Assembly: GCA_902806065.1 (NCBI GenBank)
Contig: CADCVE010000091.1
Coordinates: 1 to 64,000, forward strand
DNA: 64,000 bases
From: an uncultured Rubrobacteraceae bacterium
GTDB taxonomy: Bacteria > Actinomycetota > Rubrobacteria > Rubrobacterales > Rubrobacteraceae
Direction of reading: 5' to 3'
Shown piece after piece: positions 41,437-49,429 of this stretch. The notes under the pieces are model-generated. The model ran no database searches. It had not been told where the DNA came from and worked only from the letters and a program-made list of their open reading frames with translations. The translations under genes and the position numbers were made by a program. The number at the start of each line of letters is the position of its first letter. The first letter of the stretch is position 1.

Positions 41437-41728
41437 ACGCAGCCCGCGCGGCTTCTCGGGTTGCTTTGTCGAGGGGGCTGGTCTGGGAACGGAGGTTGGC
41501 GACAAGGGCCTCATCTATCCTCCCTCCTTCGAGGATGGAGACGGCTTCAGTCGCACGCGTACCGGTGCGAGGGGCGCGGACGTTATGCTCCCTGCCTTCA
41601 ACGCGGGCGCGGGCGAAGACGACGAACTCGGCGAGGCTCTTTGCTATCCAGACGACTGTGACGTCTCTGGTGAGCCGGCGCAGGTGAAGACGTGCGGCGC
41701 TCAGAGCGCGTGAACGGTCGCACTGACG
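41437..41728 (-). pseudogene. Start-less coding-like frame between YihY and the sigma factor
   Basis: On the minus strand a frame without stops reads ALSAARLHLRRLTRDVTVVW, IAKSLAEFVVFARARVEGRE, and further ATEAVSILEGGRIDEALVAN. Amino-acid composition and third-position GC look coding. It opens only after a TGA at 41729-41731 and has no ATG, GTG or TTG before the conserved-looking part, so I read it as an N-terminally lost gene. Family unknown. Confidence 0.3.
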
Positions 41729-41918
41729 TCATGGTGCTCTTGGACGAACACGCTGAACCGCATCTTTATGCCAGGAGTTCTAGTTACAGGAGCATGTAGG
41801 CTAGCGATGGACGATCTATGGGCCCGCTTGGAGCGTATAAAAAGACATGGCGTCCGCGTGCTGGAAAAAGTCTCTCAGAGTTAGCAAGAGCCCCGTGCGA
41901 AAGGGGGCGGGAGCGGAT

Positions 41919-42548
41919 ATGCTCACCGGACGGAAGCTGGAGGGACATTTCGGCTCTACTGACGGTTGGGGAGGGCTCGGGTTGAAAGGCGCTACGGACG
42001 AGGCTTTGATCTCGCGGGTAGCCGGGTCCGGTGACGGGCGGGCACTCTCGGAATTGTACGACCGCTACGGTGGGCTGGTATACGGGGCGGGGATGCGCTA
42101 CCTCGGGGATCGCACGCTCGCGGAGGACCTCGTGCAGGACGTCTTCGTCTCGGTGTGGCGAAAGGCAGCGACTTTCGACGCTTCTCGGGCTGCCTTCTCC
42201 ACCTGGGTCTACCGCATAACCCGCAACCGGGCAACAGACCTCGCCCGCCGCCGCGAAGCGCGGGTGCGAACCGTGGCACCGCCGGCAGAAGGAGCGTACC
42301 CCGAGCCAGGCGAGGGGGACGGGTCCGAGCAGACCGTGAGGATGTTCGACCTCGTGGGCGCTCTATCGGGACTCTCGCCGGCCCACCGCGAGGTGTTGGT
42401 CCTTGCCTACTTCGAGGGGCTCTCGCAGCGAGAGATCTCCACCCGCACCAATATGCCTTTAGGCACGGTCAAGAGCCGTACCACCGCCGCCCTGCGCGCC
42501 GCCCGAAAGCGGTTGCTAGCCCCGGAGGAGCACCCCAAAGATGGGTGA
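41919..42548 (+). CDS. ECF-type RNA polymerase sigma factor
   Basis: 209 aa from ATG 41919 (GGGGGCGGGAG upstream; TTG 41982 is another option). Sigma region 2 at ~30-95: LYDRYGGLVYGAGMRYLGDR, LAEDLVQDVFVSVWRKAATF and the region 2.4 part FSTWVYRITRNRATDLARRR. Region 4 at ~145-200: LSPAHREVLVLAYFEGLSQR, EISTRTNMPLGTVKSRTTAA. It resembles the SigK/RskA-paired group. The anti-sigma gene overlaps its end by 8 bases. Confidence 0.93.
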   Translation: MLTGRKLEGHFGSTDGWGGLGLKGATDEALISRVAGSGDGRALSELYDRYGGLVYGAGMRYLGDRTLAEDLVQDVFVSVWRKAATFDASRAAFSTWVYRITRNRATDLARRREARVRTVAPPAEGAYPEPGEGDGSEQTVRMFDLVGALSGLSPAHREVLVLAYFEGLSQREISTRTNMPLGTVKSRTTAALRAARKRLLAPEEHPKDG

Positions 42549-43272
42549 ACGACGCGGCCACAATGAGAACCGGGACAGAGGCCCGCAAGGGGGACACGCG
42601 TGGGCGTCGGGTTTGCTCGGCCCCTACGTGCTCGGGGCGCTTGATCCGGAGGAAGAAAAGGCGGTGGAGCGTCACCTCGAAACGTGCGGCGCGTGCCAGG
42701 ATGAAGAGCGCGGTCTGCGTGAGACCCACCAGCGGCTGGCCGGGGCCTCCATCGCCGCCTCCTCCGCGCCCCCGGAACTAAAGGCGCGGGTTCTCGATGC
42801 CCTGCCCGCGAGAGACCGCGATGGTACGCTACGCGGCTCTCTCCGGGGGGCGTTGACGGCAGCGGCGGTACTCCTTCTCTTCGGGGTAGCTGTGTTGGTG
42901 TACTCGACGAGCCTCTTCGACCGGACGGCGGAGGCTACCGCACTCGCGCCGACGGAGCTCGCGCCCGGGGCGGGCGGGGAGATCGAGTTGCGGGGCGCCG
43001 GTTCTGATATGCGGGCAAGTATGGAGGTTTGGGGTCTGCCGGAGACGGGGCCGAACGAATACTATGAGTTGTGGCTCGGCCGGGAGGGGGGACGCGTCAG
43101 CGCCGGCACCTTCACGGTAGACGACGGGGGACGCGGTGAGGTCTCGGCGCTGTGTCCGGAGGTGGTTGGGGGCTACGAGCGCGCCGGGATCACCCTGGAG
43201 CAGTTCCCCGAGGAGCCGCGTATGGACTCCGCCAGGGTAATGTTGCGCGGTGACCTGCGGCAAGAGCCCTAG
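42541..43272 (+). CDS. Membrane anti-sigma factor (RskA-like, zinc-binding ZAS)
   Basis: 243 aa. The N-terminal ZAS motif is HLETCGAC (HxxxCxxC, ~47) with a second His upstream (HAWASGLLGPYVLGAL). One transmembrane helix at ~100-120 (ALTAAAVLLLFGVAVLVYST). The extracytoplasmic RskA domain follows at ~140-243 (ASMEVWGLPETGPNEYYELW, VSAGTFTVDDGG, ITLEQFPEEP). It holds the upstream sigma factor at the membrane until released, probably by regulated proteolysis. Translationally coupled to the sigma gene. Confidence 0.92.
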   Translation: MGERRGHNENRDRGPQGGHAWASGLLGPYVLGALDPEEEKAVERHLETCGACQDEERGLRETHQRLAGASIAASSAPPELKARVLDALPARDRDGTLRGSLRGALTAAAVLLLFGVAVLVYSTSLFDRTAEATALAPTELAPGAGGEIELRGAGSDMRASMEVWGLPETGPNEYYELWLGREGGRVSAGTFTVDDGGRGEVSALCPEVVGGYERAGITLEQFPEEPRMDSARVMLRGDLRQEP

Positions 43273-43454
43273 AGGTTCGCGGTACGGCAACCAATACTGC
43301 TCTCGTTCGAGGAACACAGCGGAGATCAGGAGCTAGTAGAACGAAGGTGAGATGACCAGGTACGTTTCGTGGTGCGATCGAGACGCAGCCCGCCAGTCTC
43401 AAGCACTGCACTCGATGGGTGGGACCCGCAACTCCTTCCCGTATACTTCCCACC

Positions 43455-45596
43455 ATGAAACTCATCGTCGCCGAGAAACCGTCCGTGGGTCGAGATATTG
43501 CCGCTTCTCTGGGCCGGGGCCGCAAGGAGAAGGGTGCGGTAGTGGGGGATGGGTGGACCGTTACCTGGGCAGTGGGGCATCTCGCGGAGCTTGCCCCTCC
43601 TGATGCTTACGGTGAGGAGTACAAGCGTTGGCGGCTGGAGAGTTTGCCGATATTGCCGGAGAAGTTCAAGGTACGGGTGAACTACAAGACCCGGGATCAG
43701 TTCTCCGTGGTCAAGAGTTTGATGCGTGATCCGTCGGTGACGGAGGTGGTCAACGCCTGCGACGCGGGGCGGGAGGGAGAGTTGATCTTCGCCTACCTCT
43801 ACGGTCTCGCCGGGTGCAAAAAGCCCGTGAAGCGGCTCTGGATCTCCTCCCTTACTCCCGAGGCGATCAGGGAAGGTTTTGCCTCCCTACGTGACGGAAG
43901 CGCCATGAAGCCACTCGAAGACGCCGCCCGCAGCCGCGGCGAGGCCGACTGGATCGTGGGTATGAACGCTACCCGCGCCTACTCCACAAAGTTCGGGACG
44001 GTAGGCAACGTCCTCTCCGTGGGCCGCGTCCAGACCCCGACCCTCAAGCTCCTCGTCGACCGCGAGAGAGAGATAGAGAACTTCAAGCCGGAGAAGTTCT
44101 GGACCGTCTACGCTCGCTTCGCCCGTGACGACAAGCACTACGATGGCATCTGGTTCAAGGAGAAGCAGAACCGTCTCAAGAAGCGAGAGGCCGCGGAGGC
44201 GATAGCGGCGAAGGTGCGTGGCGGCGTTGGCGTCGTGCGCAAGGCCGAAAAGAAGACCGCGACCGAGAAGCCACCGCTCCTCTTCGATCTCACCGAGCTG
44301 CAGCGCAACGCCAACTCGAAGTACGGTCTTACCGCCGACAGAACGCTCAGGGCCGCCCAGGCCCTCTACGAGGAGCGCAAGCTCATAACCTACCCCCGCA
44401 CGTCCAGCCGCTATCTCTCTAAAGACATGGTGCCGGGGCTGGCAAAGCGAGTCGAGGCAGCCGGGGCTCTCCCGGACCTGGCCCCCTTTGCAGCCGGGCT
44501 ACTCGCTCTCCCCAGGTTGCCCGTAAGCAAGCGCATCGTGGACGACTCGAAGGTCACGGACCATCATGCCATATTGCCTACTAACAAGAAGCCCTCCGGG
44601 GAGCTGCCGCCGGACGAGGCGAAGGTCTACGACCTCGTTGCCCGGCGTTTCCTCGCCGTTTTCTTGCCGGCGGCCCGCTTCGAGAACACCACCGTGGTCA
44701 CCGTGGTCAGAGACGAGACGTTCCTCTCGCGGGGGCGCGTCGTATTAGAGGCTGGCTGGCGTGCGCTCTACCCGGACGGGGTCGGCGGGAAGAAGGAGAA
44801 AGAGCCTCCCATATTGCCTGCTGTCGAGAAGGGGCAGGAGTGGTCCGTGGCAAAGGTGGCGGTCAAGGAGGGGGAGACCAAGCCGCCACCGCGCTACTCG
44901 GAGTCGGCGTTGCTCGGGGCGATGGAGACGGCCGGGAAGTTCGTCGAGGACGAGGAGTTGCGGCAGGCGATGAAGGACTCCGGACTCGGGACGCCGGCCA
45001 CGCGGGCGGCGACTATCGAGCGGCTCCTGAAGGTCGGCTACCTCGTTCGGGACAAAAAGGTGCTGGTACCGGCGGAGAAGGGGCGCGCCCTGATCGAACT
45101 GCTCGGAGAGAGCCCTCTAGCCTCCCCCGAACTGACCGCCCAATGGGAGGAGCGCCTGGCAAAAATGGAGAAGGGCTCCGAGAACCGCACGCGCTTCATG
45201 GACGACGTAAGCGGCTTCGCGACGATCCTAGTTGACGAGGTGCGCGCTAAAGAGGGCGAAAAAGTCGCCGCTATCAAAAAGTCTGGCGGCAACGGCGGCG
45301 CTAAAAACGGCGGCGCTAAGAATAGCGAGCCGCTAGGCGTCTGCCCGAAGTGCGGCTCTCCGGTAGTGGAGACGAAGAAGTCATACGGTTGCTCGGCGTG
45401 GAAAGCCGGTTGCAAGTTCGCCATCTGGAAGGCTGTCTCCGGCAAGCGGATCAGCGAAGCTCAAGCCAGACTGCTATTGACGAAGGGACGTACGGGGCAG
45501 CTCAAGGGCTTCAAGAGCAAGGCCGGAAAGCCCTACTCGGCGGCGCTCATTCTCGACGGGGAGCATAAGGTGCGGATGGAGTTTGGGGAGCGTTAA
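43455..45596 (+). CDS. topB: DNA topoisomerase III (type IA)
   Basis: 713 aa from ATG 43455. The Toprim domain is at the start (LIVAEKPSVGRDIAASLG, CDAGREGELIFAYLYG). The catalytic tyrosine lies in LITYPRTSSRYLSKDM (~318), with VLSVGRVQTPTLKLLVDRER (~195) and GLGTPATRAATIERLLKVGY (~515) of the type IA core. The C-terminal zinc-finger-like domain (~630-713) has CPKCGSPVVETKKSYGCSAW and the repeat FKSKAGKPYSAALILD. It decatenates single-stranded DNA links. The 3' end (45390-45588) is duplicated at 47441-47639. The single gene between anti-sigma and DUF4260 has no obvious operon partner. Confidence 0.95.
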   Translation: MKLIVAEKPSVGRDIAASLGRGRKEKGAVVGDGWTVTWAVGHLAELAPPDAYGEEYKRWRLESLPILPEKFKVRVNYKTRDQFSVVKSLMRDPSVTEVVNACDAGREGELIFAYLYGLAGCKKPVKRLWISSLTPEAIREGFASLRDGSAMKPLEDAARSRGEADWIVGMNATRAYSTKFGTVGNVLSVGRVQTPTLKLLVDREREIENFKPEKFWTVYARFARDDKHYDGIWFKEKQNRLKKREAAEAIAAKVRGGVGVVRKAEKKTATEKPPLLFDLTELQRNANSKYGLTADRTLRAAQALYEERKLITYPRTSSRYLSKDMVPGLAKRVEAAGALPDLAPFAAGLLALPRLPVSKRIVDDSKVTDHHAILPTNKKPSGELPPDEAKVYDLVARRFLAVFLPAARFENTTVVTVVRDETFLSRGRVVLEAGWRALYPDGVGGKKEKEPPILPAVEKGQEWSVAKVAVKEGETKPPPRYSESALLGAMETAGKFVEDEELRQAMKDSGLGTPATRAATIERLLKVGYLVRDKKVLVPAEKGRALIELLGESPLASPELTAQWEERLAKMEKGSENRTRFMDDVSGFATILVDEVRAKEGEKVAAIKKSGGNGGAKNGGAKNSEPLGVCPKCGSPVVETKKSYGCSAWKAGCKFAIWKAVSGKRISEAQARLLLTKGRTGQLKGFKSKAGKPYSAALILDGEHKVRMEFGER
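45390..45588 (+). repeat. Copy A of a 199-bp direct repeat (topB 3' end)
   Basis: Matches 47441-47639 at 197 of 199 positions by eye (two differences near 45488 and 45491). Offset is exactly 2051 bases. Confidence 0.85.
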
Positions 45597-45721
45597 TTAC
45601 AATACGCTATACGTTACTTAGGAGCTTCCGTTTTAACCGCGAGACGGCCAGACAACGCCTTCGTCTTGTTTCATCCGCCCTTTGGCGAGAACCTCTAGCG
45701 ATTTGCAGACTCGACTTGTAA

Positions 45722-45758
45722 AACTAACAAAAGTAGTTATATACTACCATCGTTAGTT
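45722..45758. promoter_or_regulatory. Nested palindromic operator for the DUF4260-tetR unit
   Basis: The outer arms AACTAAC (45722-45728) and GTTAGTT (45752-45758) enclose the inner arms GTAGT (45733-45737) and ACTAC (45743-45747) around TATAT. A strongly AT-rich island in GC-rich DNA just upstream of the DUF4260 gene. Likely bound by the TetR protein encoded downstream. Confidence 0.6.
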
Positions 45759-45794
45759 AAAACAGGCGGACGGGACTGCGGAGAGGAGCCGAAG

Positions 45795-46220
45795 ATGAAG
45801 ACGATCGAGAACCGAGAACCGTGGGAGGCGCGGGCAATGGGGGGAAAGGTTCCCGAATCCTTCCTGCTGGCACGCCCGGCGGCGCTGCTGAGGGTCGAGG
45901 GAGCGGCGATGCTCGCCGGGAGTGTGTTGCTGTACTGGCTGCACGGAGGGAGCTGGTGGATGTTCGTGCTGCTCCTGTTGACGCCTGACGCGTCGATGCT
46001 GGGCTACCTGGCGGGGCCGAGGGTCGGTGCGGCTGCCTACAATGCCTTCCACGCCTACCCGCTTCCGGCGGCTGTGGGGATCGTCGGTCTGCTAGCGGGG
46101 TCCCCGCTTGCCGTTGGCGTGGCCCTGGTGTGGTTTGCCCACATCGGCATGGACCGCGCGATCGGCTACGGTCTGAAGTACCCGAGTGCCTTCGGGGATA
46201 CACACATGGGGCGGGTGTGA
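45795..46220 (+). CDS. DUF4260 family membrane protein
   Basis: 141 aa. Three or four helices with DUF4260 features: LLRVEGAAMLAGSVLLYWLH, MFVLLLLTPDASMLGYLAGP, YNAFHAYPLPAAVGIVGLLA and a conserved end WFAHIGMDRAIGYGLKYPSAF. Conserved His and Asp residues in the loops. Function unknown. It precedes a TetR regulator and a palindromic operator, a frequent arrangement for this family. Confidence 0.88.
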   Translation: MKTIENREPWEARAMGGKVPESFLLARPAALLRVEGAAMLAGSVLLYWLHGGSWWMFVLLLLTPDASMLGYLAGPRVGAAAYNAFHAYPLPAAVGIVGLLAGSPLAVGVALVWFAHIGMDRAIGYGLKYPSAFGDTHMGRV

Positions 46221-46256
46221 GGCTCTCCTTGTGGCTTCCGCGCTTCGCCTCCGAGC

Positions 46257-46844
46257 ATGCCTAGGGCGGGGCTGAGCAGGGCGGCGGTCGTGGAGGCCGC
46301 CGTCGTCCTCACCGACGAGGGGGGGCTGGAGGGACTTTCTCTCGTCGATCTGGCCCAGCGCCTGGGCGTGCGCAAACCCTCACTCTACAACCACGTCGCG
46401 GGGATCGGGGACCTCAGGCGCGAACTGGCTTTGGTGGGTATCCGGGAGCTGGGGCGACGCTTATCCCGCGCCGCCGTGGGCAAGGCCGGCGACGATGGGC
46501 TCTTCGCGCTCGCGGAGGCTTACCGGGCCTTCGTCAAGGAGAGGCCGGGGCTCTACGAGGCCACCGTGCGTTCCTACCGGCTCTCCGACCCCGGTGACCC
46601 CGAGCTTGGGGCGGCCGAGGAGGAGACGCTGGGGACCGTGTTGGCCGTGCTCGCCTCCTGCGGCGTCCGCGGTGAGGAGGAGTCCATTCACGCCGCGCGG
46701 GGCTTGAGGAGCATCGCCCACGGCTTCGCCACGCTGGAGGAAGCCGGAGGCTTCGGCATCTCCTTGGACCCCGACCAGAGCTTCCGCAATCTCGTGCGCG
46801 CGTTCGCCGAAGGGCTGCGCCAGTTCGGGGAGCGTGGATCCTAA
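46257..46844 (+). CDS. TetR/AcrR-family regulator (WHG-type C-terminal domain)
   Basis: 195 aa. HTH at ~8-55: LSRAAVVEAAVVLTDEGGLE, GLSLVDLAQRLGVRKPSLYN with HVAGIGDLRRELALVGI after the recognition helix. The C-terminal domain (~80-195) ends with ARGLRSIAHGFATLEEAGGF, the usual TetR_C_33/WHG fold. Probably represses the DUF4260 gene and itself through the palindrome at 45722-45758. 36 bases separate the two genes. Confidence 0.88.
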   Translation: MPRAGLSRAAVVEAAVVLTDEGGLEGLSLVDLAQRLGVRKPSLYNHVAGIGDLRRELALVGIRELGRRLSRAAVGKAGDDGLFALAEAYRAFVKERPGLYEATVRSYRLSDPGDPELGAAEEETLGTVLAVLASCGVRGEEESIHAARGLRSIAHGFATLEEAGGFGISLDPDQSFRNLVRAFAEGLRQFGERGS

Positions 46845-47091
46845 GGGCGAGCCGAGCCGGATGGGGAACGAGCGGCTGCGCCGAAACCCTGTGGAAGATC
46901 GCCCGGCAGGCCGAGGGGTAGCTTCTCCGGTCGGGCGAAACGCTATCCGGCGGTGAAGAAGGCTTTCTAACCGCACAAACAGGTAACATCCAGGCTCACC
47001 TGCAAAGCCCAAACGCTCTCCCGTGCTTAAACCTCAAGTAGGAGGGGACGGGCTACACGTAGCTAAGCCAAAACGATAGGGAGGAACTTAG

Positions 47092-47314
47092 GTGCGTAGC
47101 AAGGACACTCGAGAGTTTATTCTGATCGCTTCAGACTGTCCTGTTGATAAGGGCACGTTATTCAGGGCAAGAGAACGGACAAACCAGTAGTAGTGCATCA
47201 ATATGAGGTGCTGTCTCAGCACCCCTACGAGTACTCCGAGAGAGAACTCAGCTATGAGGTTCACATCGTGCGTCACGGCAAGCAGGAAGGAGACCTTCAA
47301 CTCGACAAATACGC
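47092..47314 (+). pseudogene. Frameshifted DUF6157-like gene, 3' end replaced by topB DNA
   Basis: GTG 47092 has GGGAGGAA upstream. Frame 1 reads SKDTREFILIASDCPVDKG and stops after ~30 codons. Another frame continues KPVVVHQYEVLSQHPYEYSE and SYEVHIVRHGKQEGDLQLDKY. This is the order seen in DUF6157 proteins (FI.IA.DCP...LQYE.L..NPY.YT). After LDKYA the sequence switches directly to the topB copy. The stretch 46845-47091 holds nothing recognisable. Confidence 0.55.
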
Positions 47315-47659
47315 AAAGAAGGCGAGAAGGTCGTAGCTGCCACCAAGCGTGGCACGAACGGCGGCGTCAAGAGTAGCGAGCCGGTGGGCGCCTGCCCGAA
47401 GCACGGCTCTCCGGTCATCGAAACAAAGAAGGCTTACGGCTGCTCGGCGTGGAAAGCCGGTTGCAAGTTCGCCATCTGGAAGGCTGTCTCCGGCAAGCGG
47501 ATCAGCGAAGCTCAAGCCAGACTGCTATTGACGAAGGGCCGCACGGGGCAGCTCAAGGGCTTCAAGAGCAAGGCCGGAAAGCCCTACTCGGCGGCGCTCA
47601 TTCTCGACGGGGAGCATAAGGTGCGGATGGAGTTTGGGGGGCAGGATCAACCTCCTTGA
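47315..47659 (+). pseudogene. Duplicated C-terminal domain of topoisomerase III
   Basis: The frame from 47315 reads KEGEKVVAATKRGTNGGVKS, EPVGACPKHGSPVIETKKAY, GCSAWKAGCKFAIWKAVSGK and on to MEFGGQDQPP. It is the topB C-terminal zinc domain. The first zinc Cys pair CPKC has become CPKH. GTG 47384 could start a 91-residue product, but there is no good ribosome site. The last 199 bases are almost identical to topB while the first ~125 have diverged, which suggests later gene conversion. Confidence 0.75.
47441..47639 (+). repeat. Copy B of the 199-bp topB direct repeat
   Basis: Same orientation as copy A at 45390-45588. Both could recombine and delete the DUF4260-tetR segment between them. Confidence 0.85.
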
Positions 47660-47704
47660 TGAGTAATCCTCTCGGAGAAACAGGGCTTCCTGTTTCTCGG
47701 AAAC

Positions 47705-47890
47705 TCAGAGGTTGTGTGCTTCCTTTGTCCCAGATTCCATAGCAGCATAGTCGTTGTCAGGGTCCCACCCGCACAACTGGCAGTAACCAAGCCCCGTCTC
47801 CCAGTCGTAATCCAGCCACTTGCTCGCAGCACAGCCAGGGCAGCGTGCCGGGTACGTTCTGGTGTCTACTTCCTGGTTATTCCAGTACAT
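47705..47890 (-). CDS. Small zinc-ribbon protein
   Basis: 61 aa from ATG 47890, which overlaps the end of the upstream gene by 14 bases. Two CxxC pairs (ARCPGCAASKW and LGYCQLCGWDPDND) are spaced by ~17 residues, a compact zinc ribbon. Acidic end (AAMESGTKEAHNL). No family recognised. It forms a two-gene unit with the paralog-A gene. Confidence 0.6.
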   Translation of the reverse strand: MYWNNQEVDTRTYPARCPGCAASKWLDYDWETGLGYCQLCGWDPDNDYAAMESGTKEAHNL

Positions 47891-48161
47891 CAACAGCCCC
47901 TTTGACACTACCATTAGCTCGGCAAAGCCTGGCCAGCAGTTCCTGGGCCTGCTGGGGAGTTGGTATCTCCCGGACCCAGCGGCCGACTATTCTCTTATGA
48001 TCGAGGATCTCGAAGACGGATTCATTGTCTCTCCACGCTTCTTCGTGGGCTAGCAAGGAGACGCTGTCGCCGCTGCAGCCGATGATCAGAACATCGGTGA
48101 AGCAGTCGTCCAGATCCCATCCTGCGTTGGCAAACGCGTGCTCTATTTCCTGGCGACCCAT
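47877..48161 (-). CDS. Small orphan protein, paralog A
   Basis: 94 aa, ATG 48161 with GGAAGGTGG upstream. It reads MGRQEIEHAFANAGWDLDDC, DVLIIGCSGDSVSLLAHEEA, and ends REIPTPQQAQELLARL. Clear relative of the divergent gene at 48408: shared pattern IExAxxxAGWxLDxxFxxxLIxG, then SxLAHxxxWxxxxxVFEL/I, and IPTPxQAxxLL. No known domain. It looks like a short alpha/beta protein with three buried strands. The divergent arrangement suggests a local duplication. Confidence 0.65.
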   Translation of the reverse strand: MGRQEIEHAFANAGWDLDDCFTDVLIIGCSGDSVSLLAHEEAWRDNESVFEILDHKRIVGRWVREIPTPQQAQELLARLCRANGSVKGAVDVLE

Positions 48162-48407
48162 TTCTATCTACCACCTTCCTTCCTTGCAACTTCCCTTAAG
48201 CGCCTATTGTGTCAGCGTGGACTAGCGATGTAATGGCCCTAAATATGCAATTGTCCTCTAAATCGCCAGAATTAGTCTTCCCGAGAACTTTGAGGGCATT
48301 GAGATGAAAATGGCCCGAAGTGTGTACGGGAACTGCACCCTTCAGGCCATGAGCCTTCTCTGGCAATGTGAGAGCATACCTTTTTCTTTCGGAAAAGGAG
48401 CGGGAAC

Positions 48408-48713
48408 ATGACCCCGGAGCAGATAGAGCAAGCCCTCACCCAAGCCGGATGGCGTCTCGACGGCGGCTTCTCAGAGTACCTAATAGTCGGTTACGACGAC
48501 CACGCATCGATACTCGCCCATAGCTGGGTGTGGGAGAAGGACACTCACGTCTTCGAACTCAGCGACGAGCGAACGGAGCGTGTCTACTGGGTGCATTCCA
48601 TACCCACGCCTTGGCAAGCCAAGCTGCTACTCGAAGAGTACGGCAGCCCCTCTCAAGAAGAAGAGCTGCCGGGCACCCTTTACGAGTTCGGGCAGTATGG
48701 TTATGCTTCCTAG
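48408..48713 (+). CDS. Small orphan protein, paralog B
   Basis: 101 aa, ATG with AAAGGAG upstream. It reads MTPEQIEQALTQAGWRLDGG, EYLIVGYDDHASILAHSWVW, then VHSIPTPWQAKLLLEEYGSP and a short tail (LYEFGQYGYAS). Homologous over its whole length to the minus-strand gene at 47877-48161. The 246-base gap between the two ATGs should hold both promoters. No function known. Confidence 0.65.
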   Translation: MTPEQIEQALTQAGWRLDGGFSEYLIVGYDDHASILAHSWVWEKDTHVFELSDERTERVYWVHSIPTPWQAKLLLEEYGSPSQEEELPGTLYEFGQYGYAS

Positions 48714-49021
48714 GGTTCCGGTCTCCTCTGGTTAGCCTGGCGCTCTTTAGCCCGGGTTGAAGAGTAGGCTGCCTCTATTCACGAACTGCCGAGAGGACGT
48801 CTTGTCGGACATGGGCTTTCTTTCTGAGAGGCTGTTCGCCAGCGACCTCTTCCTCTTCGTCCCACGGTCCTACGCACCAGCAGCATCCGGCCGTTTTACC
48901 TATGCTCGCCAGGTGTCGAGATTGCTCGATGTAAACTCGCTCTCCTCTCTATGAAACTCCTCCACCGTCGCAGAATTTAGAGCGTGTTGCAGATTGAATG
49001 GTCCCTTGAGATCCTGTATCC

Positions 49022-49429
49022 ATGAACGGTTACTCGAAGGATCTCAGAGTGAGAGTATTAGGCGCGGTAGACCAGGGAACCTCGAGGCGGGAGGCGGCCA
49101 ATCTCTTCGGCGTCTCGCCCTCGACTCTCAAGCGTTGGCTGAGGCGCCGCCGCAACGGCGAGGATCTCGCACCCAGGCCCTCGCCGGGGCGCACCCCCAG
49201 TATCCTCAAGACCGCTGAGGAGAAGCGAGAACTGTGGGCTCAGTTGGAGGCCAACGACGACGCCACTCTGGAGCACCACTGCGAGTTATGGCATGAGCGT
49301 CACGGCACGAGAGTATCGGTAGCGACCATGAGTCGGGCGGTGCGCAGGCTCGGCTGGACCTACAAAAAAAGTCGTTGGTGGCCACCGAACGGGACGAGGA
49401 CAAGCGGAAAGCTTGGCACGAGCGCCTGA
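49022..49429 (+). CDS. IS630 transposase, OrfA (HTH domain)
   Basis: 135 aa. N-terminal helix-turn-helix YSKDLRVRVLGAVDQGTSRR, EAANLFGVSPSTLKRWLRRR, and a second HTH further on (HHCELWHERHGTRVSVATMS RAVRRLGW). In IS630 elements these bind the inverted repeats. The last part after TYKK is out of frame with the catalytic half. The frames meet at A7 (49364-49370), where a -1 slip gives the fusion K-K-S-L-V-A-T-E-R-D-E. Confidence 0.9.
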   Translation: MNGYSKDLRVRVLGAVDQGTSRREAANLFGVSPSTLKRWLRRRRNGEDLAPRPSPGRTPSILKTAEEKRELWAQLEANDDATLEHHCELWHERHGTRVSVATMSRAVRRLGWTYKKSRWWPPNGTRTSGKLGTSA

